A DNA stretch of 64,000 nt from Bradyrhizobium sp. CCBAU 53340 (GTDB taxonomy: Bacteria > Pseudomonadota > Alphaproteobacteria > Rhizobiales > Xanthobacteraceae). The notes under the pieces are model-generated. The model saw nothing but the letters and a program-made list of their open reading frames with translations. It was not told the origin of the DNA and did not search any database. Positions 10,359-23,198 of this stretch are shown in pieces. Position numbers and translations under genes: made by a program. Each line of letters opens with the position of its first letter. Positions within the stretch are counted from its first letter, which is position 1. The stretch covers positions 434,001 to 498,000 of the forward strand of contig NZ_CP030055.1 of assembly GCF_015291645.1 (NCBI RefSeq), in the 5' to 3' direction.

Positions 10359-11759
10359 ATGGCTACCTACGATCTCGTCGTCATCGGCACCGGACCTGGC
10401 GGTTATGTCTGCGCGGTGCGCGCCAGCCAGCTCGGCATGAAAGTCGCCGTGGTCGAAAAGAACGCAACGCTCGGCGGTACCTGCCTCAATGTCGGCTGCA
10501 TGCCCTCGAAGGCGCTGCTGCATGCCTCCGAGATGTTCGAGGAAGCCGGGCACTCCTTCGCCAAGATGGGCGTCAGCGTCTCTGCGCCGAAGCTCGATTT
10601 GCCCGCGTTGATGAACTTCAAGCAGCAGGGCATCGACGGCAACGTCAAGGGCGTCGAGTTCCTGATGAAGAAGAACAAGGTCGACGTGCTCAAGGGCACC
10701 GGCAAGATCTTGGGCACCGGCAAGGTCGAAGTCTCCGCCGACGGCAAGTCGCAGGTGATCGAGACGAAGAACATCGTCATCGCCACCGGCTCCGACATCG
10801 CGCGCCTCAAGGGCATCGAGATCGACGAGAAGCGCATCGTGTCCTCGACCGGCGCGCTGTCGCTGGAGAAGGTCCCCGGCAAGCTGCTGATCGTCGGCGC
10901 CGGCGTGATCGGCCTCGAGCTCGGCTCGGTGTGGAAGCGGCTCGGCGCCGACGTCGTCGTGGTGGAATTCCTCGACCGCATCCTGCCCGGCATGGACGGC
11001 GAAATTGCAAAACAATTCCAGCGCATCCTTGAGAAGCAGGGATTTGCGTTCAAGCTCGGTGCCAAGGTCACTGGCGTTGATACGTCAGGCAAGACGCTGA
11101 AGGCGACGGTCGAGCCGGCCGCCGGCGGCGCTGCCGAGACGATCGAGGCCGACGTCGTGCTCGTCTGCATCGGCCGCGTGCCCTACACCGACGGTCTCGG
11201 CCTGAAGGAAGCCGGCGTCGCGCTCGATCCGCGCGGCCGCGTGCAGATCGACCCGCATTTCGCCACCAGCCTGAAGGGCGTTTATGCCATCGGCGACGTC
11301 GTCGCAGGTCCCATGCTCGCGCACAAGGCCGAGGACGAAGGCGTCGCCGTCGCGGAGGTCATTGCGGGCCAGGCCGGCCACGTGAACTACGACGTGATCC
11401 CAGGCGTCGTGTATACCACCCCGGAAGTGTCCTCCGTCGGCAAGACCGAGGAAGAGCTGAAGCAGGCCGGCGTCGCCTATACCGTCGGGAAGTTTCCCTT
11501 TACCGCCAACGGCCGCTCCAAGGTCAACCAGACGACTGATGGCTTCGTGAAGATTCTCGCAGATGCGAAGACCGATCGCGTGCTCGGCGTGCACATCATC
11601 GGCATCGAGGCCGGCGAAATGATCCATGAGGCCTGCGTTCTCATGGAGTTTGGTGGCAGTGCGGAAGATCTTGCCCGCACCTGCCACGCTCATCCGACGC
11701 GCTCCGAGGCCGTCAAGGAAGCCGCGCTTGCAGTCGGCAAGCGGGCCATCCATATGTAG
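10359..11759 (+). CDS. lpdA: Dihydrolipoyl dehydrogenase (E3)
   Basis: This FAD flavoprotein reoxidises dihydrolipoamide on E2 and reduces NAD+. The 466-residue product contains the FAD-binding [13 protein letters not shown] (about residues 9-21), the redox disulfide [13 protein letters not shown] (about 40-52), an NAD-binding [13 protein letters not shown] (about 178-190), and the C-terminal His-Glu motif [14 protein letters not shown]. It lies downstream of sucAB, so it probably serves 2-oxoglutarate dehydrogenase. Whether pyruvate dehydrogenase has its own E3 cannot be told from this window. Confidence 0.97.
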   Translation: MATYDLVVIGTGPGGYVCAVRASQLGMKVAVVEKNATLGGTCLNVGCMPSKALLHASEMFEEAGHSFAKMGVSVSAPKLDLPALMNFKQQGIDGNVKGVEFLMKKNKVDVLKGTGKILGTGKVEVSADGKSQVIETKNIVIATGSDIARLKGIEIDEKRIVSSTGALSLEKVPGKLLIVGAGVIGLELGSVWKRLGADVVVVEFLDRILPGMDGEIAKQFQRILEKQGFAFKLGAKVTGVDTSGKTLKATVEPAAGGAAETIEADVVLVCIGRVPYTDGLGLKEAGVALDPRGRVQIDPHFATSLKGVYAIGDVVAGPMLAHKAEDEGVAVAEVIAGQAGHVNYDVIPGVVYTTPEVSSVGKTEEELKQAGVAYTVGKFPFTANGRSKVNQTTDGFVKILADAKTDRVLGVHIIGIEAGEMIHEACVLMEFGGSAEDLARTCHAHPTRSEAVKEAALAVGKRAIHM

Positions 11760-11792
11760 GTCGCGCCCAGCGCCGAATCGGGCGGGAAACAC

Positions 11793-12323
11793 ATGCTGCG
11801 CCGCCTTCTTCAACCGGTCTGGGTCCTGCTGGCGATCATCTTTCTGATCGAAGCCTGGCTGTGGGACCATCTCGAGCCGATCGTCGCGCGGATTGTCGCG
11901 CTGATTCCGCTCGCCCGGTTCAAGGCATGGCTGGCGGAGCGCGTCGATGCACTCTCCCCGGCGATGACGTTGATCGTCTTCGCCGTCCCGATCATCCCGC
12001 TGTTTCCGCTCAAGCTGGTCGGCCTGTGGCTGCTCACGCATGAATACTGGACCAGCGCGGTCTTCACGATCCTGTTCGCGAAGATGCTCGGCGTCGGCGT
12101 CACCGCCTTCGTGTTCGACGTCACGCGCGACAAGCTGCTGGAGATGCACTGGTTCGAGCGGATCTACGAGCTCGTGCTGAAGCTGCGTGCCAAGGCGACC
12201 GAGATCGTCGAGCCGATCAAGCGGCGTATCCGCGAGCTGATCAAGGGCAACGGTGAAGGCTGGTCCGCGCGCACGCTCCGCCTGATCCAGCGCTTCCGCA
12301 AGAGCGTGCACGAAGCGCGCTGA
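11793..12323 (+). CDS. Conserved membrane protein of unknown function
   Basis: The 176-residue product has a hydrophobic N-terminal helix (about residues 6-24, VWVLLAIIFLIEAWLW). Two further hydrophobic stretches (about 58-80 and 86-112) contain Pro-rich AVPIIPLFPLKLVG. The C-terminal half (about 120-176) is basic and probably helical (KLRAKATEIVEPIKRRIREL), likely cytoplasmic. It lies 33 bases after lpdA on the same strand and may be cotranscribed. A possible ribosome site GGCGGGAA precedes the ATG. I do not recognise the family. Confidence 0.8.
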   Translation: MLRRLLQPVWVLLAIIFLIEAWLWDHLEPIVARIVALIPLARFKAWLAERVDALSPAMTLIVFAVPIIPLFPLKLVGLWLLTHEYWTSAVFTILFAKMLGVGVTAFVFDVTRDKLLEMHWFERIYELVLKLRAKATEIVEPIKRRIRELIKGNGEGWSARTLRLIQRFRKSVHEAR

Positions 12324-12339
12324 GCGCTTTGTCTCTCGC

Positions 12340-12470
12340 CGTCACCCTGAGGTGCTCGCCCTCTTCGGCGAGCCTCGAAGGGCGACGACCCGGCTGCATC
12401 TCGGCCGTTCATCCTTCGAGGCTCCGCCCACGATGCGCTCGCATCGCGGGCCTCGCACCTCAGGATGACG
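12340..12470. repeat. Intergenic palindromic repeat (CCTGAGG / CTCGAAGG family)
   Basis: The ends CGTCACCCTGAGGTGC and GCACCTCAGGATGACG are inverted, with an inner pair of CTTCGGCGAGCCTCGAAGG-like segments. It lies between convergent genes. Similar elements lie at 36485 and 44707. Confidence 0.8.
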
Positions 12471-12500
12471 GGTTTAGCGTCGAGTTCGTTGTCGTAACTC

Positions 12501-13094
12501 TCACCCGTGTAGATGCAGCAGATGCGGCGCCCAGGCGCCGAGCATGGTCATGCCGAGGCCGGCGAGCGTCAAGAGGCCGGCGATCCAGGCGAGTGGCAGC
12601 ATGCCGGTGATGATCGTCGCCGACGCCAGCACGATGCCGATCTGGAAGGCGGCGGAGGCCAGCTCGAAGTGATGATATTTCGCGGTGGCCTCGTCGCGCT
12701 CATGCTCGGCGTGCTTGGCCTTCTCGGCGAGCTGCTCGGTGCCTTCGCCGGTCTCGGGCTCGGAGCGGTAGCGCTGCGCGGTCTTGGTCCAGTCGTCGAT
12801 CTGCTTCTGCACCGCGGCCTTGGTGGCGTCGTCAACCCCCGACCCCAACGTCAGCTTGCCCTGCTCGGCGGCGGTCTGCACCACGGTGCGGCGGACGCTC
12901 TTGGCCTGGAAGAACGCCCAGAGATTGGCGGCCTCGACGTTCTTGCTGATCGATTCGGTCTGGGCGCCCTTGCCGAGCGTCTCGGAGATCGCCAGGAACA
13001 GCGCCAGCACGGCAATCAGAAGGGCGATCTTCTTGTTCTCGCCGGACGCGTGCTCGGCATGCTCGGCGTGCTCCATGCTTTCGTGTGCGCTCAT
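12501..13094 (-). CDS. DUF4337-family membrane protein
   Basis: The 197-residue product begins with a His/Glu-rich segment (MSAHESMEHAEHAEHASGE), then a transmembrane helix (about 22-40, IALLIAVLALFLAISETL). A long charged, probably coiled-coil region (about 55-140) follows, then two C-terminal transmembrane helices (about 146-190) and an LLHLHG end. This layout matches the DUF4337 family, whose function is unknown. GGAGGG lies about 5 bases upstream of the start. It is convergent with the lpdA side across a palindromic repeat. Confidence 0.82.
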   Translation of the reverse strand: MSAHESMEHAEHAEHASGENKKIALLIAVLALFLAISETLGKGAQTESISKNVEAANLWAFFQAKSVRRTVVQTAAEQGKLTLGSGVDDATKAAVQKQIDDWTKTAQRYRSEPETGEGTEQLAEKAKHAEHERDEATAKYHHFELASAAFQIGIVLASATIITGMLPLAWIAGLLTLAGLGMTMLGAWAPHLLHLHG

Positions 13095-13217
13095 CAGTCC
13101 CTCCTGTCTCGGTTCCGCAACGATTGACCGAACCGCGCGGCCTGCGCAAGAGGCACGCGCGTGATGACAGCTTCATGTCAGGGAATTCGCGCCGCTTTCA
13201 GCGACTCCCTCACTCTT

Positions 13218-14183
13218 TCAGCGTCTTGGGTGCGCGCTCGCATAGACTTCCAGCAATCGCTCGGAATCGATGCCGGTATACACCTGCGTGGTCGAGAGCG
13301 AGGAATGCCCGAGCAATTCCTGGATCGCGCGCAAATCGCCGCCGCGTGACAAGAGATGCGTGGCGAAGGAGTGCCGCAGCGCGTGCGGCGTGGCGCTGTC
13401 GGGCAGGCCCAGCGCGCCGCGCAGCCGCTCCATCGCCAGCTGGATGATGCGCGGGCTCAAGGGACCGCCGCGCGCGCCGACGAAGATCGGCCCCTCGGCG
13501 GGAAGCGCATGCGGGCACATCGCGACATATTCGTCGATCAGCGCCAGCACGTTCTGCAGCACCGGCACCATGCGCGTCTTGTTGCCCTTGCCTGTCACGA
13601 CCAGCACGTCGCCTTCGCCTGCTTTCGGCACCTCGCGGCGCTTGAGGCCGAGCGCTTCGGAGATGCGCAGGCCCGAACCATAGAGCAGCGCCATCACCGC
13701 GGCGTCGCGTACCAGGATCCAGGTCTCGCGCTCCTCGCCGGCACGCTCGTCGGCGTCGGCAAGGCGTTTCGCGGAGGCCATCGGCAACGGTTTCGGCAGG
13801 CTTTTTGCGACCTTCGGCGCGCGGATGGCGGAGAGCGCGCCGACCTTGCCCTTGCCTTCGCGCTCGAGGAAGCGGCCGAACGAGCGCAGGCCCGCCAGCG
13901 CGCGCATCAGGGAACGGCCGGCAATCTCGTCGGCGCGGCGCATCGCCATGAAGGCGCGCACATCGGTCGCTTCAAGCGAGGCGAACCGTTCCAGCGTCAC
14001 GCGCTCGCCCCAATGGCTGCACAGGAAATCCAGACACTGCCGCAAGTCCCGGCCATAGGCCTCCAGCGTCTTCGGCGACAGCCGCCGCTCGGCGCCAAGA
14101 TGCGACAGCCAGCGCGCCATCTCCTGCGCGATCGAGGGATCGGCGCTGGCAAGCTCGATGTGTGGGGCGGCCGCTTTGCTCAT
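13218..14183 (-). CDS. xerC: Tyrosine recombinase XerC
   Basis: This is the site-specific recombinase that resolves chromosome dimers at dif together with XerD. The 321-residue product has the N-terminal core-binding domain (about 15-110) and the catalytic domain. The catalytic Arg is in YGSGLRISEAL, Lys in VTGKGNKTRMV, HxxR in HALRHSFATHL, and the late His and Tyr in LGHSSLSTTQVYTGID. Divergent placement next to priA and the absence of mobile-element hallmarks argue for the housekeeping Xer recombinase rather than an integrase. XerC versus XerD is assigned by overall resemblance. Confidence 0.92.
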   Translation of the reverse strand: MSKAAAPHIELASADPSIAQEMARWLSHLGAERRLSPKTLEAYGRDLRQCLDFLCSHWGERVTLERFASLEATDVRAFMAMRRADEIAGRSLMRALAGLRSFGRFLEREGKGKVGALSAIRAPKVAKSLPKPLPMASAKRLADADERAGEERETWILVRDAAVMALLYGSGLRISEALGLKRREVPKAGEGDVLVVTGKGNKTRMVPVLQNVLALIDEYVAMCPHALPAEGPIFVGARGGPLSPRIIQLAMERLRGALGLPDSATPHALRHSFATHLLSRGGDLRAIQELLGHSSLSTTQVYTGIDSERLLEVYASAHPRR

Positions 14184-14296
14184 GCGCTCTGGACGGAATG
14201 ATTCCGCACAGTATATCGCATCACACAGGTTTACTGTTCGCTAAGGTGCCGGCGGCGCGCTAGCCTTCAGGCCCGCAAGGTTCCGATTCTCCGCTC

Positions 14297-16507
14297 ATGG
14301 ATCATTCGTCGCGCAGCTCGACCGCCCCCGCCAACGCGACCCGCATGGTCGACGTGCTGGTGCCGGTCGCGCTCGACCAGACCTATTCCTACAAGGTGCC
14401 GCGGGGCATGGAGCTGAAGGCCGGCGATCTCGTCGGCGTGCCGCTCGGTCCGCGCGAGGTTCTGGCTGTGGTCTGGGGCGAAAACGCCAATCCCGATCCG
14501 CGCCTGCACAACCGCCTCAAGGAGGTCAGCGAGAAGCTCGACATTGCGCCCTTGAAACCCGAGCTGCGCTCGGTCGTCGACTGGGTCGCCAATTACACGC
14601 TGAGCCCGCGCGGCATGGTGCTGCGCATGTGCCTGCGCATGGGCGAGAACCTCGGCCCCGAGCGCGTGCGTCCCGGCGTGCGGCTAACAGGCGATCCGCC
14701 GCGGCGGCTGACGCCGGCGCGGGCGCGCGTGCTCGAGGTGCTGTCGGACCGGCTGCTGCACGGCAAATCCGAGGCGGCCAGGGAGGCCGGCGTCTCTGCC
14801 GGTGTGATCGACGGCCTCGTCGACGAAGGCACGCTGACGGTCGAGCCGATGCCGCCGCCGCCCCCGCCACCTAGCCCCGATCCGGAATTCGGCCGGCCGG
14901 ATTTTTCGCCGTTACAGCGTGCTGGCGTGGATGCGATGCGCGCGCTCGCGGCCAACGGCACTTTTCACGTCGCGCTGCTCGACGGCGTCACAGGCTCCGG
15001 CAAGACCGAGGTCTATTTCGAGGCCGTCGCCGAAACCATCCGCCGCGGCAAGCAGGCGCTGATCCTGATGCCGGAGATCGCGCTGACCGGCCAGTTCCTC
15101 GATCGCTTCGCGCAACGCTTCGGCGTGCGCCCGATCGAATGGCACTCGGAGCTGACACCGCGCACCCGCGCGCGCAATTGGGCAGCGATCTCCGAAGGCA
15201 CCGCGCCGGTCGTGGTCGGCGCGCGCTCGGCGCTGTTTCTGCCTTACGCCAATCTCGGCCTCATCGTGGTCGATGAAGAGCACGACCAGGCCTACAAGCA
15301 GGACGAGGGCGTGCACTACCACGCCCGCGACATGGCGGTGGTGCGCGCGCATATCGCCAAGATCCCGATCGTGCTGGCCTCGGCGACGCCCTCGGTCGAG
15401 TCAGAGGTCAATGCGCGCAAGAACCGCTATCAGCGCGTCGCGCTGCCCTCGCGCTTCGGCGGCCAGCACATGCCGCATATCGAAGCCATCGACCTGCGCC
15501 GCGAGCCGCCGGCGCGCGGTCGCTATATCTCGCCGCGCCTGGCTGGCGAGATCAGGGGCGCGATCGAAAAGCGGGAACAGGCGCTGCTGTTCCTCAATCG
15601 CCGCGGCTATGCGCCGCTGACGCTGTGCCGTGCCTGCGGCCATCGCTTCGCCTGCACCATCTGCGATGCCTGGCTGGTCGATCATCGCTTTCGCCAGCGC
15701 CTCGTTTGTCACCATTGCGGCTTCTCGATGCCGCGCCCGCAGACCTGCCCGCATTGCGCCGCCGAGGAATCGCTGGTGGCCGTCGGCCCCGGCGTCGAGC
15801 GCCTGCAGGAGGAGGCGGCCGCGCTATTCCCGGAGGCGCGCACCATGGTGCTGTCGAGCGATCTCATCACCTCGATCGAGACCATGCGGAGCGAACTGGC
15901 CGAGATCGCGGAGGGCCGTGTCGACATCATCATCGGCACGCAGCTCGTGGCGAAAGGCCACAATTTCCCGCGGCTCAATCTGGTCGGCGTGGTCGATGCG
16001 GATCTCGGTCTTTCCAACGGTGATCCGCGCGCGGCGGAGCGCACCTGGCAATTGCTCAACCAGGTGATCGGCCGCGCCGGCCGCGAGCAGGGCCGTGGCG
16101 TCGGCTATCTGCAGACGCACCAGCCCGATCACCCCGTCATGAAGGCGCTGATCGCCTGCGACCGCGAAGCCTTCTACGACAGCGAGATCGAGCTGCGCGA
16201 GAAGACGCTGTATCCGCCGTTCGGGCGCCTTGCGAGCCTGATCATCTCGGCGGGCGACCGGCCGAGCGCGGAGGGCCTCGGCCGCAAGCTCGTGGCGCTC
16301 GCACCGCGCGACGACCGTGTCGTGGTGCTCGGGCCTGCGGAAGCCCCACTCGCCGTCATCAAGGGCCGCTACCGCTTCCGCATCCTGGTGAAATCGGCGC
16401 GCGGCTTTGACCTGTCGGATTATCTGCGCAACTGGCTCGCGGTCTGTCCGAAACCGACCGGCAACCAGAAGCTCGAAGTCGATGTCGATCCGCAGAGCTT
16501 TTTGTAG
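14297..16507 (+). CDS. priA: Primosomal protein N' (replication restart helicase PriA)
   Basis: This 736-residue superfamily 2 DNA helicase restarts stalled replication forks. An N-terminal 3'-binding domain (about 15-115) is followed by a Pro-rich linker (about 190-200). Walker A GVTGSGKTEVYFE lies near residue 230 and the DEEH box VVDEEHDQAYKQDEG near residue 326. A zinc-binding insert with eight cysteines in CxxC pairs spans about 445-490 (CRACGH, CTIC, CHHC, CPHC). Helicase motif V/VI residues appear in GTQLVAKGHNFP and QVIGRAGREQGRG. Length and motifs are complete. Confidence 0.96.
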   Translation: MDHSSRSSTAPANATRMVDVLVPVALDQTYSYKVPRGMELKAGDLVGVPLGPREVLAVVWGENANPDPRLHNRLKEVSEKLDIAPLKPELRSVVDWVANYTLSPRGMVLRMCLRMGENLGPERVRPGVRLTGDPPRRLTPARARVLEVLSDRLLHGKSEAAREAGVSAGVIDGLVDEGTLTVEPMPPPPPPPSPDPEFGRPDFSPLQRAGVDAMRALAANGTFHVALLDGVTGSGKTEVYFEAVAETIRRGKQALILMPEIALTGQFLDRFAQRFGVRPIEWHSELTPRTRARNWAAISEGTAPVVVGARSALFLPYANLGLIVVDEEHDQAYKQDEGVHYHARDMAVVRAHIAKIPIVLASATPSVESEVNARKNRYQRVALPSRFGGQHMPHIEAIDLRREPPARGRYISPRLAGEIRGAIEKREQALLFLNRRGYAPLTLCRACGHRFACTICDAWLVDHRFRQRLVCHHCGFSMPRPQTCPHCAAEESLVAVGPGVERLQEEAAALFPEARTMVLSSDLITSIETMRSELAEIAEGRVDIIIGTQLVAKGHNFPRLNLVGVVDADLGLSNGDPRAAERTWQLLNQVIGRAGREQGRGVGYLQTHQPDHPVMKALIACDREAFYDSEIELREKTLYPPFGRLASLIISAGDRPSAEGLGRKLVALAPRDDRVVVLGPAEAPLAVIKGRYRFRILVKSARGFDLSDYLRNWLAVCPKPTGNQKLEVDVDPQSFL

Positions 16508-16527
16508 GGGCGCCTCTCTCTCCTCTC

Positions 16528-16660
16528 GTGCCCCGGACGCGGCGCAGCGCCTCTTCGGCGGTGCGCTGCAGAGCCGGGGCCATGCTGCGCAGGAGTTTGC
16601 GGCTTCTGGGTCCCGGCTCTGCGCCGCAACGCTCGCGCGTTGCAGCTTGTCCGGGACACC
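16528..16660. repeat. Intergenic palindromic repeat (GTGCCCCGGAC family)
   Basis: GTGCCCCGGACGCGGCGCAG at the left and CTTGTCCGGGACAC at the right are inverted, with an internal GAGCCGGGGCC / GGGTCCCGGCTC pair. It fills the priA 3' flank. Confidence 0.75.
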
Positions 16661-16661
16661 G

Positions 16662-16703
16662 GAGCCAAACAAAAAGCCCGCGGTCCCCCAAGACCACGGG
16701 CTT
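16662..16703 (-). terminator. Intrinsic terminator of the RlpA-like gene
   Basis: The stem AAGCCCGCGGTC / GACCACGGGCTT (one G-T pair) has a CCCCAA loop. Read on the minus strand it is followed by TTTTTGTTTGG, a good U-tract. It could also stop priA transcription from the other side, with a weaker tail. Confidence 0.82.
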
Positions 16704-16787
16704 GTTTCACGCGCGCATCAAACTGGCTCATGTCCCTGCGGGACGATGATGGAAACTGCGCGTGTGGCTAAGGCGCTTGTCGCGCCG

Positions 16788-17294
16788 TTAGGAGACGACT
16801 TCCGCGGTGACGCGGCCGACGCCGGCACCGGTGAGGCCGATGGCGCGGGCAGCGCCGGTGGAGAGGTCGAGCACGCGGCCGCGCACGAACGGGCCACGGT
16901 CATTGATGGTGACGATGACGCTCTGGCCGCCATGAGTCACGCGGACCTTGGTGCCGAACGGCAGGGTCCGGTGCGCCGCGGTCATGGCGTTCTGGTTGAA
17001 GCGCGCGCCTGAGGCGGTGCGGCTGCCGGACTCGTTGCCGTAATAGGAAGCCATGCCGGAGAAGCTGTGGCCCGTGCCCGACGACGGCGTCATCGACGCA
17101 TTGGCGTTGAGCCAACCGGAGGTCGCGTTGGTCTCGTCCTGGGCCTGATGGCGGTGGTGGTGAGAACCCCGGTGGTGATGCCTGGATTTGGCGGAAGCCT
17201 CGGTGGCAGTTCCACCGACGAGGAGAGTTGCAGCGACGAATGCGATCGCCGTACGCGGCCGGGTCATCATGCCCAGCGTCTTGAAAGACAGCAT
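16788..17294 (-). CDS. RlpA-like double-psi beta-barrel septal protein
   Basis: The 168-residue exported protein has an N-terminal signal peptide (about 1-35, ending near TEASA). A His-rich stretch follows ([12 protein letters not shown], about 39-50), then a double-psi beta-barrel domain (about 78-168). The domain carries [32 protein letters not shown] and [18 protein letters not shown], the conserved RlpA pattern including the Asp of NDRGPF. RlpA enzymes are lytic transglycosylases acting on naked glycan at the septum. There is no SPOR domain, unlike E. coli RlpA. A perfect palindrome lies 24 bases upstream of its start. Confidence 0.85.
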   Translation of the reverse strand: MLSFKTLGMMTRPRTAIAFVAATLLVGGTATEASAKSRHHHRGSHHHRHQAQDETNATSGWLNANASMTPSSGTGHSFSGMASYYGNESGSRTASGARFNQNAMTAAHRTLPFGTKVRVTHGGQSVIVTINDRGPFVRGRVLDLSTGAARAIGLTGAGVGRVTAEVVS

Positions 17295-17942
17295 TTAGTG
17301 GTCCCTACGCTAGTATTGCCACATATGTGGCTAGTGGAGCCCCCATCAGTTTGTGAGCGGGTTGGCGTTTCGATTCCCAATGAGGCATGAATTGGGCAGT
17401 ATTTCCGGTAGGTGCCCCGATGAAATATCTTGTGACCGGAATCGATAATCAGCCTAAGTTCCGTAATATTTTGCTTTAATGGTTTATTAACTGATCGATT
17501 ACTTGCGAATACTGTAGAACGAAGTCATCGCTCTACCAGTTTAGAATTCGGTAAGTATTCGACGGGTGCGGCCGGTGCGGCCGGGGTCACGCCTCAGCGA
17601 GCCGTGTTCATGGCCGCTATGCGTTCAAGGCAGGAACCAATGTGCATGTGACCGCCGTAACAGTCGTGACAATTCCGTGTCATGGCACCTCGTCGCATCG
17701 ATCGCAGCAAGGCTGTCGCGCGCTGCGATGAACTTGCGACAGAAGGTCGTGCCTTTAATTTGGCGTCATGTTGCACGTGCGCGCCTGCTATGTTAGCAAA
17801 GCCGCGATTTTAACGAGCCCGGCACGTCCCGTGCTGGTCGAAAATCGAAGTCCCGCTTGAATTCCAAGGGCTTGGATCGCTAGGCGCCGCGTTGTGGCGA
17901 CGGTTTTTCCCTTGCGAATTTGACAGCTAAAAGAGCGCGTCT
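17295..17942. other. Long intergenic region upstream of the RlpA-like gene and the ATP synthase operon
   Basis: No credible gene is seen in these 648 bases. Roughly 17400-17540 is clearly more AT-rich than the surroundings (for example TTTAATGGTTTATTAACTGA), as expected of divergent promoters. Short open frames here have no family resemblance or ribosome site. The atpHAGDC promoter must lie in this region, but no clear -35/-10 pair could be fixed by eye. Confidence 0.7.
17318..17331. promoter_or_regulatory. 14-bp perfect palindrome upstream of the RlpA-like gene
   Basis: GCCACATATGTGGC is self-complementary over its whole length and lies 24 to 37 bases upstream of the minus-strand start at 17294. 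It is placed where a repressor could overlap the promoter or leader. No regulator is assigned. Confidence 0.5.
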
Positions 17943-20032
<2,090 letters not shown>

Positions 20033-20042
20033 TCACGAGCTG

Positions 20043-20073
20043 TCATGGCCGGTTCGCCGGCCATGATCGTTTT
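20043..20073 (+). terminator. UUCG-tetraloop hairpin between atpA and atpG
   Basis: The perfect 10-bp stem TCATGGCCGG / CCGGCCATGA with a TTCG loop is followed by TCGTTTTC. It looks like an intrinsic terminator or an mRNA-stability element inside the operon, 10 bases after the atpA stop. A second GC-rich self-complementary stretch (GCCCGGC..GCCGGGC) lies at 20102-20119. Confidence 0.65.
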
Positions 20074-20180
20074 CGCGAACGGCACAACAACAAGAAGCAT
20101 GCCCGGCGCCCGGCCGGGCATTGCGATAGGGACAGGCTAGCGGTCCGACGCTTCAGTCGAACCGCCGGGGTGAACGAAGA

Positions 20181-21053
20181 ATGGCGTCACTTAAAGACAT
20201 GCGCGTCCGCATCGCCTCCACCAAGGCGACGCAAAAGATCACCAAGGCCATGCAGATGGTCGCGGCCTCGAAGCTGCGCCGCGCGCAGACCGCCGCGGAA
20301 GCGGCGCGCCCCTATGCCGACAAGATGAGCGCGGTGATCTCCAACATCGCCAGCGCTGCCGCGGGTTCGCCCGGCGCGCCGACGCTGCTGGCCGGCACCG
20401 GCCGCGATCAGGTTCATTTGCTGCTGGTCTGCACCGGCGAACGCGGCCTGTCAGGCGCGTTCAACTCGTCGATCGTGCGTCTGGCCCGCGAGCGCGCGCT
20501 GGCGCTGATCGCGCAGGGCAAGGAAGTCAAATTCTTCTGCGTCGGCCGCAAGGGTTACGAGCAGCTCCGCCGCCAGTTCGACAAGCAGATCGTCGAGCAT
20601 CTCGACCTGCGCAGCGTGCGCCAGCTTGGCTTCGTCAACGCCGAGGACATCGCCAAGAAGGTGCTGGCGCGGTTCGACAACGGCGAGTTCGACGTCTGCA
20701 CTCTGTTCTACTCGCGCTTCCGTTCGGTGATCGCCCAGATCCCGACCGCCCAGCAGATCATTCCGCTGGTCGTCGAGGAGGCGGCGAGCGCCAACACGAC
20801 GTCTTACGAATACGAGCCGGAAGAGGACGAGATTCTCACCCGTCTTCTGCCGCGCAATCTCGCGGTCCAGATCTTCCGCGCGCTGCTCGAGAACAACGCC
20901 TCGTTCTACGGTGCGCAGATGAGCGCGATGGACAACGCGACGCGCAACGCCGGTGAGATGATCCGCAAGCAGACGCTGGTCTACAACCGCACGCGTCAGG
21001 CGCAGATCACCAAGGAACTGATCGAAATCATCTCGGGCGCCGAAGCCGTCTAG
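20181..21053 (+). CDS. atpG: ATP synthase subunit gamma
   Basis: The central rotor shaft of F1 has 290 residues here. The N-terminal helix [20 protein letters not shown] and the C-terminal signature region [20 protein letters not shown] (about 250-270) are characteristic. It lies between atpA and atpD in the conserved alphaproteobacterial order. The upstream 148-base leader includes a hairpin and may set the expression ratio of gamma (one copy) to alpha and beta (three copies). That last point is inference. Confidence 0.97.
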   Translation: MASLKDMRVRIASTKATQKITKAMQMVAASKLRRAQTAAEAARPYADKMSAVISNIASAAAGSPGAPTLLAGTGRDQVHLLLVCTGERGLSGAFNSSIVRLARERALALIAQGKEVKFFCVGRKGYEQLRRQFDKQIVEHLDLRSVRQLGFVNAEDIAKKVLARFDNGEFDVCTLFYSRFRSVIAQIPTAQQIIPLVVEEAASANTTSYEYEPEEDEILTRLLPRNLAVQIFRALLENNASFYGAQMSAMDNATRNAGEMIRKQTLVYNRTRQAQITKELIEIISGAEAV

Positions 21054-21098
21054 CCAGGACGCATCGGTACCCATCAATGCAACATCCCGGTCGATTGA

Positions 21099-22568
<1,470 letters not shown>

Positions 22569-22580
22569 GCTAACGACTAG

Positions 22581-23047
<467 letters not shown>

Positions 23048-23048
<1 letters not shown>

Positions 23049-23072
23049 GCCCCGGCGCATTGCTCCGGGGCT
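23048..23072 (+). terminator. Terminator-like hairpin after atpC
   Basis: The stem AGCCCCGG / CCGGGGCT with a CGCATTGCT loop begins at the last base of the atpC stop. The downstream T-content is low, so termination may need Rho. Confidence 0.6.
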
Positions 23073-23198
23073 CAAGCCTCGAATTCCTGAACAAATTCAG
23101 CGCTCGTCACCATCAGTGGCGGGCGCTGAAACTTTGTTGCACCGCGCCGGAGATAGCGGCATTCTGCGGCCGCGAATTTGTTCCGGGGCGGGTTGCAG

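Noticed and set aside
13218..14183. XerC as a phage or island integrase
   Set aside because: It sits next to priA with no att repeats, no cargo and no other mobile genes; it fits housekeeping XerC.
17566..17796. 76-codon frame in the gap before atpH
   Set aside because: Composition is unlike coding DNA (Cys and Arg rich), with no ribosome site.
17700..17942. Specific sigma70 promoter for the atp operon
   Set aside because: TTGCAC and TATGTT occur near 17771-17794 but their spacing (12 bases) is wrong, so no promoter is called.
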